A DNA stretch of 64,000 nt from Pontimicrobium sp. SW4 (lineage in GTDB: Bacteria > Bacteroidota > Bacteroidia > Flavobacteriales > Flavobacteriaceae). This document shows, one piece after another, positions 42,864 through 52,462 of this stretch. The notes beneath the pieces are model-generated. The model was not told where the DNA came from and made no database searches. It worked only from the letters and a program-made list of their open reading frames with translations. A program made the translations under genes and the position numbers. The stretch covers positions 868,001-932,000 of the forward strand of contig NZ_CP157199.1 of assembly GCF_039954625.1 (NCBI RefSeq), given 5' to 3'. Each line of letters opens with the position of its first letter. The first letter of the stretch is position 1.

Positions 42864-43451
42864 ATGAAAAAATTAAGCATTTCAAAAGTAGCAGTATTTT
42901 TTATGTTATTGTTGAGCATTGAAGTATGCTCTCAAGATTATACCTTAAATAAGAGTAGCTCTACAATTACAGTTTCAGGAACTTCAAGCTTACATGATTG
43001 GGATGTAATTTCTAATGATTTTACTGGCCATATGAAGCTACAAGATGTTTTAAATGGTAAACTAGAATCTTTATATGTTAATGTGAATTCAGAAACATTA
43101 AAGAGTGGTAAAAAAGCTATGGATAAAAAGACATATAAAGCTTTAAGAACTGATGAATTTCCTAATGTAACATTTAGCTTGAACAGTGTAAAGTCGCAAA
43201 AAAGAATTGATAATTTGATATTCGAATTTAAGTTAACAGGGGACATGTCTATTTGTGGAGTAACTAATTCAGTTCCTTTAGATTTTTTGTTAACACTTAA
43301 CGGAGATAGAATAAATATTACTGGTAGCTGTATAATAAAAATGACAGATTTTAAGATTGAACCACCCACTGCATTATTGGGAACTATTAAAACAGGCGAC
43401 CAAATAACAATAAAATTTAATTCAAATTTTATAAAAAAACGAAGCAATTAA
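42864..43451 (+). CDS. YceI-family lipid-binding protein 1
   Basis: A 195-residue protein with a signal peptide (to about residue 24) and a YceI lipocalin-like barrel (YTLNKSSSTITVSGTSSLHDWDVI, KMTDFKIEPPTALLGTIKTGDQITI). Family members bind isoprenoid quinones or fatty acids in the periplasm. The 318-base AT-rich gap upstream shows no clear promoter. A porin-like gene follows 24 bases later. Confidence 0.9.
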   Translation: MKKLSISKVAVFFMLLLSIEVCSQDYTLNKSSSTITVSGTSSLHDWDVISNDFTGHMKLQDVLNGKLESLYVNVNSETLKSGKKAMDKKTYKALRTDEFPNVTFSLNSVKSQKRIDNLIFEFKLTGDMSICGVTNSVPLDFLLTLNGDRINITGSCIIKMTDFKIEPPTALLGTIKTGDQITIKFNSNFIKKRSN

Positions 43452-43475
43452 AAACAATTATAAAATACAAACATT

Positions 43476-44756
43476 ATGAAAACAATATTTAAATACACGA
43501 TGTACACTGTAGCTTTAATGTTCGCCCTGAATGTTTCAGCACAAAGTAGAAGCCTAGATAACTATAGGCAACCTGATAAAAGAGGTATAAATGATTTTGA
43601 GGCAAAAAAAGATTCCGCATCTACTTTTAGTGATTTGAAAGTTAGAATTGGTGGAGCTTCAACATTACAATATCAATCTTTAGCACAAGATAACTCTAGT
43701 AGTACAATTACACTTACAGACCTAGGTAAGAATTTTAATTTAGCGACTGCTAATTTAGATTTAGATGTTGCACTTTATGATGGTGTTAGAATGCATTTAC
43801 GCACCTATTTATCATCTCAACACCACACAGAATCTTATGTAAAAGGTGGTTATATTCAAATTGATAAATTAAACTTTATTAGTGAAGGCTTCGCAAGCGA
43901 TTTGATGAAGTATATGAGAATTAAAATTGGTCATATGGAAAATAACTATGGTGATGGTCATTTTAGAAGAAGTGATAATGCCATGGCGCTTCATAATCCA
44001 TTTGTTGGAAATTATTTGATGGATGCTTTTACAACTGAAGTTGGTGCAGAAGTATACTATTTAAATAATGGTTGGTTAGGTATGGTTGGCTTTACTAATG
44101 GTAAATTAAACCAAAATGTAACTGATAAAGATCAAACTAGTCCGTCATTTTTAGCAAAATTTGGGTACGATAAGCAAACTAGTGATGATTTTCGTTTCCG
44201 TTTAACGGGATCACTTTTTCACAGTGCACATAATAATGCTAGAGGAATTTACCTATACAGTGGTGATAGAGCAGGTTCTCGTTATTATACTGTTATGTCT
44301 GGAAAAGATGGTACTGGAGCAACTGTTGGAGATGGATTTAGAGCTGGTAGAATTAATCCAGATTTAAAAAATGAGATGACCGCTTTCATGATTAACCCAT
44401 TCTTTAAATATCAAGGTTTAGAATTCTTTGGAATTATTGAAACTGCAAAAGGAAAGAAACTCGGAGAGACTGACGAAAGAACTTGGAATCAATTTTCTGG
44501 TGAATTACTTTATAGATTTGGTGATAGCGAAAATGTATACCTAGGAACTAGATACAATTCTGTGAGTGGTGAGTTAACAACTGGTGACGATGTTAAAGTA
44601 AATAGATTTCAGTTAACGGCTGGTTGGTTTATGACAAAAAACATCTTGATGAAAGCTGAGTATGTTTCTCAAAAATATAAAGACTATCCTATTGGTGATA
44701 TTCATGAAGGTGGTGAATTTAGTGGGTTGGTGTTAGAAGCTGCAATTAGTTTCTAA
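43476..44756 (+). CDS. outer-membrane porin-like beta-barrel protein
   Basis: A 426-residue protein with signal peptide ending near NVSAQ. Alternating amphipathic strands (MHLRTYLSSQH, GWLGMVGFTNG, RFRLTGSLFHSA, NVYLGTRYNSVSG) and a terminal Phe (LEAAISF) are typical of outer-membrane barrels. No TonB box or plug is seen, so it is a porin-like channel, perhaps phosphate- or anion-selective. It lies between two YceI genes, with a hairpin terminator after it. Confidence 0.78.
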   Translation: MKTIFKYTMYTVALMFALNVSAQSRSLDNYRQPDKRGINDFEAKKDSASTFSDLKVRIGGASTLQYQSLAQDNSSSTITLTDLGKNFNLATANLDLDVALYDGVRMHLRTYLSSQHHTESYVKGGYIQIDKLNFISEGFASDLMKYMRIKIGHMENNYGDGHFRRSDNAMALHNPFVGNYLMDAFTTEVGAEVYYLNNGWLGMVGFTNGKLNQNVTDKDQTSPSFLAKFGYDKQTSDDFRFRLTGSLFHSAHNNARGIYLYSGDRAGSRYYTVMSGKDGTGATVGDGFRAGRINPDLKNEMTAFMINPFFKYQGLEFFGIIETAKGKKLGETDERTWNQFSGELLYRFGDSENVYLGTRYNSVSGELTTGDDVKVNRFQLTAGWFMTKNILMKAEYVSQKYKDYPIGDIHEGGEFSGLVLEAAISF

Positions 44757-44782
44757 AGTTAATTCATTGATTATAGTTATAT

Positions 44783-44822
44783 AAACGAGTTTTAAATTTA
44801 GACTTATTTTTAAAACTCGTTT
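44783..44822 (+). terminator. long-stem hairpin after the porin-like gene
   Basis: AAACGAGTTTTAAA (44783-44796) and TTTAAAACTCGTTT (44809-44822) form a 14-bp perfect stem. A short T-rich tail follows, so it is a fair terminator. Confidence 0.6.
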
Positions 44823-44863
44823 AGTATTATTAAATTTAAAGCGAAGTACTTATTCATATTAAA

Positions 44864-45451
44864 ATGAAAAATTTATTAATTAGTTTTTTTTGTTTTTTGA
44901 TGCTTGGTTTTACAACTAATAACACTGATTATAAAATTGCTTCATATATCATTCAAGGAAATAGTAAGTTAGGAATAAAGGGAACAACAAATATCAGTCA
45001 ATTTAGTTGTGACTTAGCTTTTAGTGATATAAACTCAGAAGTTAAGACTTTTTATAAAAAAGAAGGAGATAAAATTAAATTTATAGACTCGCGATTAGAA
45101 TTGTCTAACTCTTGTTTCGATTGTGGGAGTAAAATGATAAATAATGATTTTTTAGATATGCTAGATACTAAAAATCATCCTTATATAACTTTAGAGTTAA
45201 AAGAAATTATAATAAACCCTAAAAAAGATAATGAAATTATTGCTTTAACAAATATTAATATAGCAGGAACTTCTAGATTTTATAGTATTTGGCTAGATGT
45301 TGATAATTCTAAATTATTAAACGCCACAGGATGTCTGAATTTAAAATTAAGTGATTTTAAATTGAAGCCTCCAAAGAAGGTTTTAGGATTAGTAATTGTT
45401 GAAGATGAAATTGAAATAGCACTAGACTTAAATATAACTGCTTTAAAATAG
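44864..45451 (+). CDS. YceI-family protein 2 (Cys-containing)
   Basis: A 195-residue divergent YceI protein with leader to about residue 20 (FTTNNTDYK). The barrel is shown by IIQGNSKLGIKGTTNISQFSCDLAF and LNLKLSDFKLKPPKKVLGLVIVEDEIEI. Unlike the first, it has Cys residues in SCDLAF and NSCFDCGS, so a disulfide or metal site is possible. It is the third gene of the YceI-porin-YceI group. Confidence 0.85.
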   Translation: MKNLLISFFCFLMLGFTTNNTDYKIASYIIQGNSKLGIKGTTNISQFSCDLAFSDINSEVKTFYKKEGDKIKFIDSRLELSNSCFDCGSKMINNDFLDMLDTKNHPYITLELKEIIINPKKDNEIIALTNINIAGTSRFYSIWLDVDNSKLLNATGCLNLKLSDFKLKPPKKVLGLVIVEDEIEIALDLNITALK

Positions 45452-45471
45452 AATGCTTTTACAGCATAAAA

Positions 45472-45507
45472 AACCATCCCAAAGTTATATTTTACTTTGG
45501 AATGGTT
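45472..45507 (-). terminator. hairpin terminator for the minus-strand GIN gene
   Basis: AACCATCCCAAAGT and ACTTTGGAATGGTT (45494-45507) pair over 14 positions with one mismatch. On the minus strand the stem is followed by a T tract (45467-45473), so it ends the transcript of 45560-46288. Confidence 0.75.
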
Positions 45508-45559
45508 AAACATGATTGATTAGTATACCCCTTTTAAAGAGTATATTTTTTTGATTGGT

Positions 45560-46288
45560 TTAATGTTTACGTACGCTACCCGAAACACCATCTTTTTTTG
45601 TGACTTTTTCTGGGTTTCCATAGTACTTAATATCTGCACCACTAGTAGCTTTAGCATATAATTCTTGTGAGGTATTTACTGTTATATCTGCACCACTTGT
45701 AGCTCTTGCTTCACTAATTTTTGCTTTTAAATTTCCAGCTTTTATATCACTTCCGCTAGTAGCTTCAGCGTATAATTTATTTGTTGTTCCAGAAACTCTC
45801 AGGTCACTACCACTTGTAGAGCTACAATTGACTACTTGTGTATTAATGTCTAATTCCATATCGCTTCCACTAGTAGTAGATAATTCTAAATTATCTGCTA
45901 CAATTGTATTGGTTGAGTATACATCGCTTCCACTAGTTGCTGTAATCTTAGAAATATTTTCAAAGCTCAACATTACTTTTTTAGTTTTTGAGTAGCTTAT
46001 GTTTTCATTGGTAGTAATACGTAATATGCCATTTTCCACTTCAGTAACAATAATGTCATGTAAATTTTCGTCTGCTTCTACGCTTAAGCTTACTTCATCG
46101 CTTTGTGTTAAGTACACATCCATTCCTCTACTTACTTTAATTTCGGTAAAATCTTCATTAAGAAATCGCTCAGCGGTTTCAACATTTCCGTTGCCTCTAA
46201 CTCCAAAACCACTTCCAAAATCGAAGTTGCATGAAACCAGTAATATGCTTACAATTAGGGCTGTGATAAATTTTGATATAGTTGTCAT
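45560..46288 (-). CDS. GIN (DUF2807) domain lipoprotein
   Basis: A 242-residue lipoprotein (lipobox LLVSC near residue 20). The body opens with the GIN start FTEIKVSRGMDVYLTQSDEVSLSVEADENLHDIIVT and then has many copies of a Ser-Gly-Ser-Asp turn (TSGSDVYS, TSGSDMELD, TSGSDLRVSG, TSGSDIKAG), one per beta-helix coil. It follows the PadR-PspC pair, a standard flavobacterial set. Function unknown. Confidence 0.86.
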   Translation of the reverse strand: MTTISKFITALIVSILLVSCNFDFGSGFGVRGNGNVETAERFLNEDFTEIKVSRGMDVYLTQSDEVSLSVEADENLHDIIVTEVENGILRITTNENISYSKTKKVMLSFENISKITATSGSDVYSTNTIVADNLELSTTSGSDMELDINTQVVNCSSTSGSDLRVSGTTNKLYAEATSGSDIKAGNLKAKISEARATSGADITVNTSQELYAKATSGADIKYYGNPEKVTKKDGVSGSVRKH

Positions 46289-46388
46289 AATTTGATTTGA
46301 TTGATTTTATATTTTTTGTAAATATCTATGTTATTAAATGGTCTACAATTTGTTTTATTCTGAATTGTAGAATTTTGTTTCCAAACTG

Positions 46389-48113
46389 TTAATTATCTGT
46401 CGACTTTATTGTAATACCACTAGAATCTATAGTAGCTTTTACTTCTCCATCTTTATACTCAATTTTGTTTCTATCTATTTCTAAAGCTCCTTTATCGTCT
46501 TTAATTTCTATAATTGATTCTTCATCGTCACAATCTAAGCATTCAACATCATTATATTTTATTTTTAAATAATGGTTTTCTTTATTACGCGATATAATAT
46601 CTGATGAATATCTCCAGCTTCTAAAGTTGCGAGTGCTTTTATCTGAATAAATGATACTTCCTTCTGGCATATATAAAGTGATGTTTACATCTTGGTCTCT
46701 AAATTTGTTATCGACATCTGTTAAGAAATAATTATCTAGCACTAATTTCCCATTGTTATAATCAAAATTGTATATAATTTCTTCAGCACGATTTCTTGCA
46801 GCTTGATAAGTTCTTCCTCTGGCATCTTTTACAATTTTCATATACGCAACAGAGTCACTAGTTGATCTTACTGAAAATCTTACATCTGATGAGTAAATTT
46901 GCTTTACATCGTTTTCATTATAAACAATATCAAAATCATTGCTTCTATAATTGTTACGTGCATATTTCTCATTATTAACCATCTCTACAAATAAGGTGTC
47001 ATTTGCTTTTACATTCAATTCTATATTATCGGTAAATTCACCTTCCCTTGCAAATTCTGCTACTTCTCTTGCTCCAAAAATTGCTAAAGTTACTATAGAA
47101 GCCAACCATAAGGCTAACATTGTAAAGTTCGCAGTTCGTCCAATAGATTTAAGGTTGTCGACTAATATTTTTAAGCCAAGTATAAAGATGTAAAAAAATG
47201 GTATTCCTACTGCAAAAAGCACTAATAATGATACTACCCAAATTGGTAAGGTTGATGAATAAAAGGTGTCTGCTAATTCTATACCATCAAAATGAAATAA
47301 ATCTACCACACCTACTGAAAGTAAACCTACAATAAGCGAAATCAATGTTGTAGCACCAATAATAATTAAGATAACACCTATAAATTTGGCAAAAATCTTA
47401 AAGAAAAACATAATTATATTTCCAAGGGCGTCGAAAAATGAGCGAGATTTGGTTTTAATTTTATCACCAGTTTTATTGTAATCACCGCTTTTTAATTTGT
47501 CTGTAACTTCATCCAAACTATTTTTAACATTACTAAACCCTTCTTTTACCTTTTCTTCTATATTAGTAATGTTAACTGGCTTTCCCGACATTGCCAGTTT
47601 TTCAGACGTTGTTTCGGCTGCTGGCATTAATATCCATAGTAAAATATAAACAAGTATTCCTGTTCCTGCACCAAAAAATAATAGTACCCAAATAAGTCTA
47701 ATCCATAGTGGTTCAATACCAAAATAATGGCTTAAACCAGATGAAACTCCACCTATATATGCGTTTTCGGTATCTCTATATAGTTTTCTTGTAGAGTTTG
47801 TTCTAGAAGACGTGTAAGATTGTTTTGGCTCATCTTCAAATATTTCTTCATCTACCATGTAGTCTTCGGGTTGTCCCATGATGGTAATAACCTCGTCTAC
47901 TTCTTTTATAGAGACTACTTGTTTGTCGTTTTCAACACGCTCATTAAAAAGCTCTGCAATACGTATTTCTATATCTGCAATTATTTCATTTCGACCTTGT
48001 GAGTCTGTAAATGAACGTTTAATAGCCTCAAGGTAGCGTTGTAACTTTTGGTAAGCATCTTCATCTATGTGGAAGAATGTACCTGCTAAATTTATATTGA
48101 CTGTTTTATTCAT
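46389..48113 (-). CDS. PspC-domain membrane protein
   Basis: A 574-residue protein. Residues 1-90 are a charged helical domain; the PspC domain is at about 105-170 (KLYRDTENAYIGGVSSGLSHYFGIEPLWIRLIWVLLFFGAGTGILVYILLWILMP). Further membrane segments lie near 240-350, and the C-terminal half is a polar, beta-rich extracytoplasmic domain with CLDCDDEE near 520. It is co-transcribed with the PadR gene (four-base overlap) and probably senses or buffers envelope stress. Confidence 0.86.
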   Translation of the reverse strand: MNKTVNINLAGTFFHIDEDAYQKLQRYLEAIKRSFTDSQGRNEIIADIEIRIAELFNERVENDKQVVSIKEVDEVITIMGQPEDYMVDEEIFEDEPKQSYTSSRTNSTRKLYRDTENAYIGGVSSGLSHYFGIEPLWIRLIWVLLFFGAGTGILVYILLWILMPAAETTSEKLAMSGKPVNITNIEEKVKEGFSNVKNSLDEVTDKLKSGDYNKTGDKIKTKSRSFFDALGNIIMFFFKIFAKFIGVILIIIGATTLISLIVGLLSVGVVDLFHFDGIELADTFYSSTLPIWVVSLLVLFAVGIPFFYIFILGLKILVDNLKSIGRTANFTMLALWLASIVTLAIFGAREVAEFAREGEFTDNIELNVKANDTLFVEMVNNEKYARNNYRSNDFDIVYNENDVKQIYSSDVRFSVRSTSDSVAYMKIVKDARGRTYQAARNRAEEIIYNFDYNNGKLVLDNYFLTDVDNKFRDQDVNITLYMPEGSIIYSDKSTRNFRSWRYSSDIISRNKENHYLKIKYNDVECLDCDDEESIIEIKDDKGALEIDRNKIEYKDGEVKATIDSSGITIKSTDN

Positions 48114-48451
48114 TTTTTTGTTATTTTTTGTCTTGTTACTAGGTTAACTGCGTTTTGTAATTCGCTCCAAGTGGTATTTAATTCGGTTAAAAATAATTTA
48201 CCTGTTTCGGTTAAACCATAATATTTTCTTGGAGGGCCAGATGTTGATTCTTCCCAGCGATAGTTGAGTAGACCTGCATTTTTTAAACGCGTAAGCAACG
48301 GATAAATGGTGCCTTCAACAACTAGCATTTTTGCGTCTTTTAAAGTGTCTAGAATTTCTGCAACATACGCATCGTCATCTTTTAAGATCGATAGTATGCA
48401 GTACTCTAAAACGCCTTTACGCATTTGTGCTTTTGTGTTTTCTATCTTCAT
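48110..48451 (-). CDS. PadR-family transcriptional regulator
   Basis: A 113-residue winged-helix repressor: KGVLEYCILSILKDDDAYVAEIL, VVEGTIYPLLTRLKNAGLLNYRWEES and PRKYYGLTETGKLFL are PadR signatures. It is the first gene of the PadR-PspC-GIN unit and is likely to repress it in response to a small ligand. ATGA-type overlap with the PspC gene at 48110. Confidence 0.9.
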   Translation of the reverse strand: MKIENTKAQMRKGVLEYCILSILKDDDAYVAEILDTLKDAKMLVVEGTIYPLLTRLKNAGLLNYRWEESTSGPPRKYYGLTETGKLFLTELNTTWSELQNAVNLVTRQKITKK

Positions 48452-48581
48452 GTGTTCATTTTTGTTTTTGTTCTAATAACATATCAAAATTGATTAGGTC
48501 TTGTGATATTAGAATTAAAGTTTTTAAATAACTGTTCATTTTTTGATTGATGATTGATTGATAATTGATTGATGATTTGTT

Positions 48582-49040
48582 TTATTTTAAAAAATTGATT
48601 GTTAGTGGGTATTTATAAGGTTCCCCTTGATTGGCTTTACTGGTTGCTATAATAATGAAAATGATTTCAAGTATAAACGCTGCAATTACCAAAAGACCAG
48701 CCAAAATTGAAAATATAATTACATTATAACTATCGTGACTAGACAAATGGAAGTTAAAATCAAAATCATAGGTTTGCCAAAATTCAGGAAAATCTATATG
48801 GTTTAAAACCCCAAATAAAAATAATGGTATTGTAATAGCTCCTATAAAAAAAGTATAAAGCAATATACTTAACTGAAAATTGATAGCTTGTTTACCATGC
48901 TTGTCAACAAATTCAGATTTATCTTTATTCATTGTCCAAAAAATTAAAGGCATAATAAAATTACCTAATGGAAATATGAACTTTGATAATGCAGATAAAT
49001 GTATAACTGCAGCAACATTTTTATGGTGGTTTGATAACAT
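48582..49040 (-). CDS. DUF4870 membrane protein
   Basis: A 152-residue protein with three membrane segments. The DUF4870 signature is HLSALSKFIFPLGNFIMPLIFWTMNKDKSEFVDKHGKQAINFQ at the N-terminus. Function unknown. It has its own promoter (TTG and TATATTTG upstream). Confidence 0.87.
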   Translation of the reverse strand: MLSNHHKNVAAVIHLSALSKFIFPLGNFIMPLIFWTMNKDKSEFVDKHGKQAINFQLSILLYTFFIGAITIPLFLFGVLNHIDFPEFWQTYDFDFNFHLSSHDSYNVIIFSILAGLLVIAAFILEIIFIIIATSKANQGEPYKYPLTINFLK

Positions 49041-49068
49041 AATTTAAAACATATAATAGTTTCTTATG

Positions 49069-49100
49069 CAAATATATATCTAAAAAAAGGTATTATGCAA
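49069..49100 (-). promoter_or_regulatory. promoter of the DUF4870 gene
   Basis: On the minus strand a TTG (49098-49100) and TATATTTG (49069-49076) are 21 bases apart, and the ATG follows 28 bases on. Confidence 0.6.
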
Positions 49101-49135
49101 TACAAAGTACTAAAAATTAACATAAATTTAACAAA

Positions 49136-49165
49136 TTGTCATGTCGTTTATTTTCAATATTTTTG
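49136..49165 (+). promoter_or_regulatory. promoter of the DUF4442 gene
   Basis: TTG at 49136-49138 and TATTTTTG at 49158-49165, with 19 bases between; the ATG lies 17 bases after. Confidence 0.7.
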
Positions 49166-49182
49166 TTATAAATACAATGTAG

Positions 49183-49638
49183 ATGACTCTAACTCCTAGT
49201 AAAATCAATACTTTTTTAATGTTTAAGCTGCCGTCGGCATATATATGTGGTGTTCGAGTGAAATTATTAGAAAAGCAAAAATGTATTACTACAGTAAGGC
49301 ATAAATGGATTAATCAAAACCCTTTTAAATCTTTATTTTGGGCAGTTCAAGGTATGGCAGCCGAACTTTCTACAGGCGCAATAATTATTAGTAAGATTAA
49401 GCAAAGTGAAAGAAATATAGCTATGTTGTTAGTAAAGAATGAAGCTAGCTACTCTAAAAAAGCAACGGGAAGAATAACTTTTGAATGTCAGGAAGGGTTT
49501 TTGGTAGATTCGGTTATAGAACAAGCTATTAAAACAGGAGAAGGCCAAACAGTAACGCTTAATGTTATTGGAAGTGATAGCGAAAATGAAGAAGTTTCAA
49601 GATTTAGTTTTACTTGGTCTATGAAAGTTAGAGCATAA
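49183..49638 (+). CDS. DUF4442 (hotdog-fold thioesterase-like) protein
   Basis: A 151-residue soluble protein with the DUF4442 pattern LPSAYICGVRVKLLEKQKC, KWINQNPFKSLFWAVQGMAAELSTGAII and ITFECQEGF. The hotdog fold suggests acyl-CoA thioesterase or acyl-binding activity, unproven. It is 60 bases before the AIM24-family gene and has a good promoter. Confidence 0.82.
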   Translation: MTLTPSKINTFLMFKLPSAYICGVRVKLLEKQKCITTVRHKWINQNPFKSLFWAVQGMAAELSTGAIIISKIKQSERNIAMLLVKNEASYSKKATGRITFECQEGFLVDSVIEQAIKTGEGQTVTLNVIGSDSENEEVSRFSFTWSMKVRA

Positions 49639-49698
49639 TTGTAACAAAAATCAAAACAAATCAACAAATAAGCGAATTAATAAATAAACAATATTAAA

Positions 49699-50499
49699 AT
49701 GACAGCACACGAAATAGATTATAGAATATACGGAGAAGAAATGCAATATGTGGAAATTGAATTAGATCCTCAAGAAGGTGTCGTAGCTGAAGCAGGAAGT
49801 TTTATGATGATGGACGATGGTATAAAAATGGAAACCATTTTTGGAGATGGTTCACAAAAAGATTCAGGATTTCTCGGGAAAATACTTGGCGCAGGAAAAC
49901 GTATCCTAACAGGAGAAAGTTTGTTTATGACTGCATTTTATAACACGCTAAGTGGTAAAAGAAATGTATCTTTCGCATCTCCTTATCCTGGGAAAATTAT
50001 ACCAATTGATCTCACAGAGTTTAGAGGAAAATTCGTTTGTCAAAAAGATGCATTTTTATGTGCAGCAAAAGGTGTAAGTGTTGGCATTGAATTTAGTAAA
50101 AAACTTGGGCGTGGCTTATTTGGTGGCGAAGGATTCATCATGCAAAAACTAGAAGGAGATGGAATGGCATTTGTGCATGCTGGAGGGACTATGTCTAAAA
50201 AAGTGTTGCAATCGGGAGAAACATTAAAGGTTGATACTGGTTGCATTGTTGGATTTACTCAAGATGTAGATTATGATATCGAATTTGTTGGTGGCATAAA
50301 AAATACAGTTTTTGGTGGTGAGGGTTTATTCTTTGCAAAGCTTCAAGGTCCAGGAACGGTTTATATACAATCCTTGCCATTTAGTAGATTAGCTGGACGT
50401 GTGTTAGCAACAGCTCCAAAAGGAGGTGGAAAGAGTAGAGGAGAAGGAAGCATCTTAGGAGGGATTGGAGATATCTTGGATGGAGATAATAGATTTTAA
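49699..50499 (+). CDS. TIGR00266 / AIM24-family protein
   Basis: A 266-residue protein with [39 protein letters not shown] and a Gly-rich, beta-sandwich body ([45 protein letters not shown]), then a Gly-rich tail. Homologues include mitochondrial AIM24; the biochemical role in bacteria is unknown. The gene follows DUF4442. Confidence 0.88.
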   Translation: MTAHEIDYRIYGEEMQYVEIELDPQEGVVAEAGSFMMMDDGIKMETIFGDGSQKDSGFLGKILGAGKRILTGESLFMTAFYNTLSGKRNVSFASPYPGKIIPIDLTEFRGKFVCQKDAFLCAAKGVSVGIEFSKKLGRGLFGGEGFIMQKLEGDGMAFVHAGGTMSKKVLQSGETLKVDTGCIVGFTQDVDYDIEFVGGIKNTVFGGEGLFFAKLQGPGTVYIQSLPFSRLAGRVLATAPKGGGKSRGEGSILGGIGDILDGDNRF

Positions 50500-50677
50500 T
50501 TATTTATCTAAAAACCAACTGATTTTCAATCATTTATGTTTTTAAGGCTGTTAAATATTCTACAAAAAATATTTTCAATCGTTTTTTTTTATACATTTAG
50601 AAGTATAAAAATATAAACAAACAGCCTATAGATACATTTTTACTTTTTATTATTTAACAATAAAACCTAAGTAACTT

Positions 50678-50875
50678 ATGGCAAGAGCAATGTTTGAGTA
50701 CACTAAAACAGTACTTAATAAAGTTAGTTTTGACGCTACGTTGTTCTGTAGAGAACTTGAAAAAGCACTTCAACGATTATTACCTTATGAAATTGAGGAG
50801 TTGAAAATTTTTATTAATTCTCTAATACAGCAGAACCCAGAATTAAATAAGTGTTTAATTTATTTAAAAGCATAA
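50678..50875 (+). CDS. small conserved protein of unknown function
   Basis: A 65-residue protein: FEYTKTVLNKVSFDATLFCRELEKALQRLLPYEIEELKIFINSL. Two amphipathic helices and no leader. The size and the strong terminator after it argue for a real gene. The 178-base gap before it shows no clear promoter. Confidence 0.7.
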   Translation: MARAMFEYTKTVLNKVSFDATLFCRELEKALQRLLPYEIEELKIFINSLIQQNPELNKCLIYLKA

Positions 50876-50877
50876 AT

Positions 50878-50908
50878 AAAAGCGACTCATTTGAGTCGCT
50901 TTTTTATT
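50878..50908. terminator. bidirectional terminator between the small gene and oxyR
   Basis: AAAAGCGACTCA and TGAGTCGCTTTT flank TT with perfect pairing, with A and T tracts on the two sides, so both converging transcripts can stop here. Confidence 0.88.
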
Positions 50909-51842
50909 TTGGTAATGGGCTAATAATATTGACATTATGAAAAGCAATAGCTCCTCTAATAATTCCAGAAATAGCATTATGCAAAGCTTCAATAATTTGC
51001 ATTTTTAATTCACTTTTGTGATAAATAATACTAACCTCTCTAGCAGGAACTGGGTCATTAAAATGATGTAAATTCTCTTTCTCTTTTTCTTTAATATCTA
51101 AAGTGTTTAAATATGGCAATAAAGTCATACCTAAGCCTTCATTTGAAAGTTTAACCAACATTTCTATGCTTCCGCTTTCTAGCTGAAAAGTCTCATCCTC
51201 TTGCTGTTTAAACGACTTACATAAGTTAATAACACCATCTCTAAAACAGTGACCATCTTCAAGGAGTAGCATGTCTTCAATCTCTAAATCTGAAGTGTCA
51301 ATTTTTTTCTTGTCGTGTAAACGATGTCCTTGAGGAATATAGCATACAAAAGGTTCGTAATAAAGAGGACGCTCTTTAATGGATTCATTTTCTAATGGTG
51401 TGGCTGCAATGGCAGCATCCAAGTGACCATCATTAATACGCTGCATAATTTCATCAGTAGTTAGCTCTTCAATTTTCAACTTAACTTTTGGGTAACGTTT
51501 AATAAAGGTTTTTAAAAACATAGGTAATAAAGTAGGCATGATAGTAGGAATGATTCCTAATCTAAACTCACCACCAATAAATCCTTTTTGTTGATCTACT
51601 ATATCTTTAATTCTATCGGCTTCATCTACAATATTTTTTGCTTGAGCTACTATTTTTTTTCCAATTTCTGTAAGTTCAATAGGCTTCTTACTTCTATCAA
51701 AAATTTGAATATCTAGTTGGTCTTCAAGTTTTTGAATTTGCATACTCAATGTAGGTTGAGTTACAAAGCATTTTTCAGCAGCTTTAGTGAAATTTTGATG
51801 TTCAGCTACAGCTAAAACATAGTATAATTGTGTAATTGTCAT
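50904..51842 (-). CDS. oxyR: LysR-family regulator OxyR
   Basis: A 312-residue hydrogen-peroxide sensor. HTH at about 18-40 (FTKAAEKCFVTQPTLSMQIQKLE). The peroxide-sensing Cys pair is in HCFRDGVINLC, nine residues apart, as in OxyR (C199/C208). When oxidised it activates antioxidant genes. dps lies divergently 104 bases away. It ends beside a bidirectional terminator. Confidence 0.93.
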   Translation of the reverse strand: MTITQLYYVLAVAEHQNFTKAAEKCFVTQPTLSMQIQKLEDQLDIQIFDRSKKPIELTEIGKKIVAQAKNIVDEADRIKDIVDQQKGFIGGEFRLGIIPTIMPTLLPMFLKTFIKRYPKVKLKIEELTTDEIMQRINDGHLDAAIAATPLENESIKERPLYYEPFVCYIPQGHRLHDKKKIDTSDLEIEDMLLLEDGHCFRDGVINLCKSFKQQEDETFQLESGSIEMLVKLSNEGLGMTLLPYLNTLDIKEKEKENLHHFNDPVPAREVSIIYHKSELKMQIIEALHNAISGIIRGAIAFHNVNIISPLPK

Positions 51843-51864
51843 GCTTATAATTTTATGCTATAAA

Positions 51865-51879
51865 GATATAAAAACTATC
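51865..51879. promoter_or_regulatory. candidate OxyR site between oxyR and dps
   Basis: GATA-TAAAAAC-TATC is an inverted repeat with a seven-base spacer (T-n11-A type), as in LysR-family operators. It sits 24 bases before oxyR and 50 bases before the dps -7 box. Confidence 0.4.
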
Positions 51880-51914
51880 AATAAAATTTATACAAAAACA
51901 CCTTTTTAATAGAT

Positions 51915-51922
51915 TAAATTTG
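51915..51922 (+). promoter_or_regulatory. -7 box of dps
   Basis: TAAATTTG fits TAnnTTTG, 24 bases before the dps ATG. There is no good -33, as expected for an activated promoter. Confidence 0.55.
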
Positions 51923-51946
51923 TAGTAAATAAAAAAAGTATAAGAT

Positions 51947-52429
51947 ATGGCAACAATAAATAGCATAGGTTTAGATAGCAAAAAAGCCAAAATTTTAGCA
52001 GAAGATTTAAATACATTATTAGCAAATTTTCAACTGTATTATCAAAACTTAAGAGGCATTCATTGGAATATTAAAGGACGAGCGTTTTTTGATTTACATG
52101 TAAAGTTTGAAGAGCTTTATAACGATGCCAATATAAAAGTTGATGAGATTGCTGAACGAATTTTGACACTTGGAGAAATACCTTTACACACATTTGATGA
52201 CTATACAAGCCACAAAAAGATACCAATTGGTAAAAACATTTCGGAAGATAATAAGGCAGTAAAGTTAATTGTTGATTCCCTAACGGAATTATTAAAGATA
52301 GAAAGAGAGATTTTGAATAAGTCTGGTGATACTGATGATGAAGGAACTAATGCGATGATGAGCGATTTTATCTCTCAGCAAGAGAAAACTGTATGGATGA
52401 TGAAAGCTTGGTTAAATGAAACAGTATAA
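51947..52429 (+). CDS. dps: DNA starvation/oxidation protection ferritin Dps
   Basis: A 160-residue miniferritin that stores iron and protects DNA from peroxide. Ferroxidase ligands are H, D and E in HWNIKGRAFFDLHVKFEELYND at about 40-60. The divergent oxyR and the -7 box support peroxide control. A hairpin terminator follows. Confidence 0.95.
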   Translation: MATINSIGLDSKKAKILAEDLNTLLANFQLYYQNLRGIHWNIKGRAFFDLHVKFEELYNDANIKVDEIAERILTLGEIPLHTFDDYTSHKKIPIGKNISEDNKAVKLIVDSLTELLKIEREILNKSGDTDDEGTNAMMSDFISQQEKTVWMMKAWLNETV

Positions 52430-52462
52430 CTATTGATTAATAGTTAGTTTTTGATTGATTGG

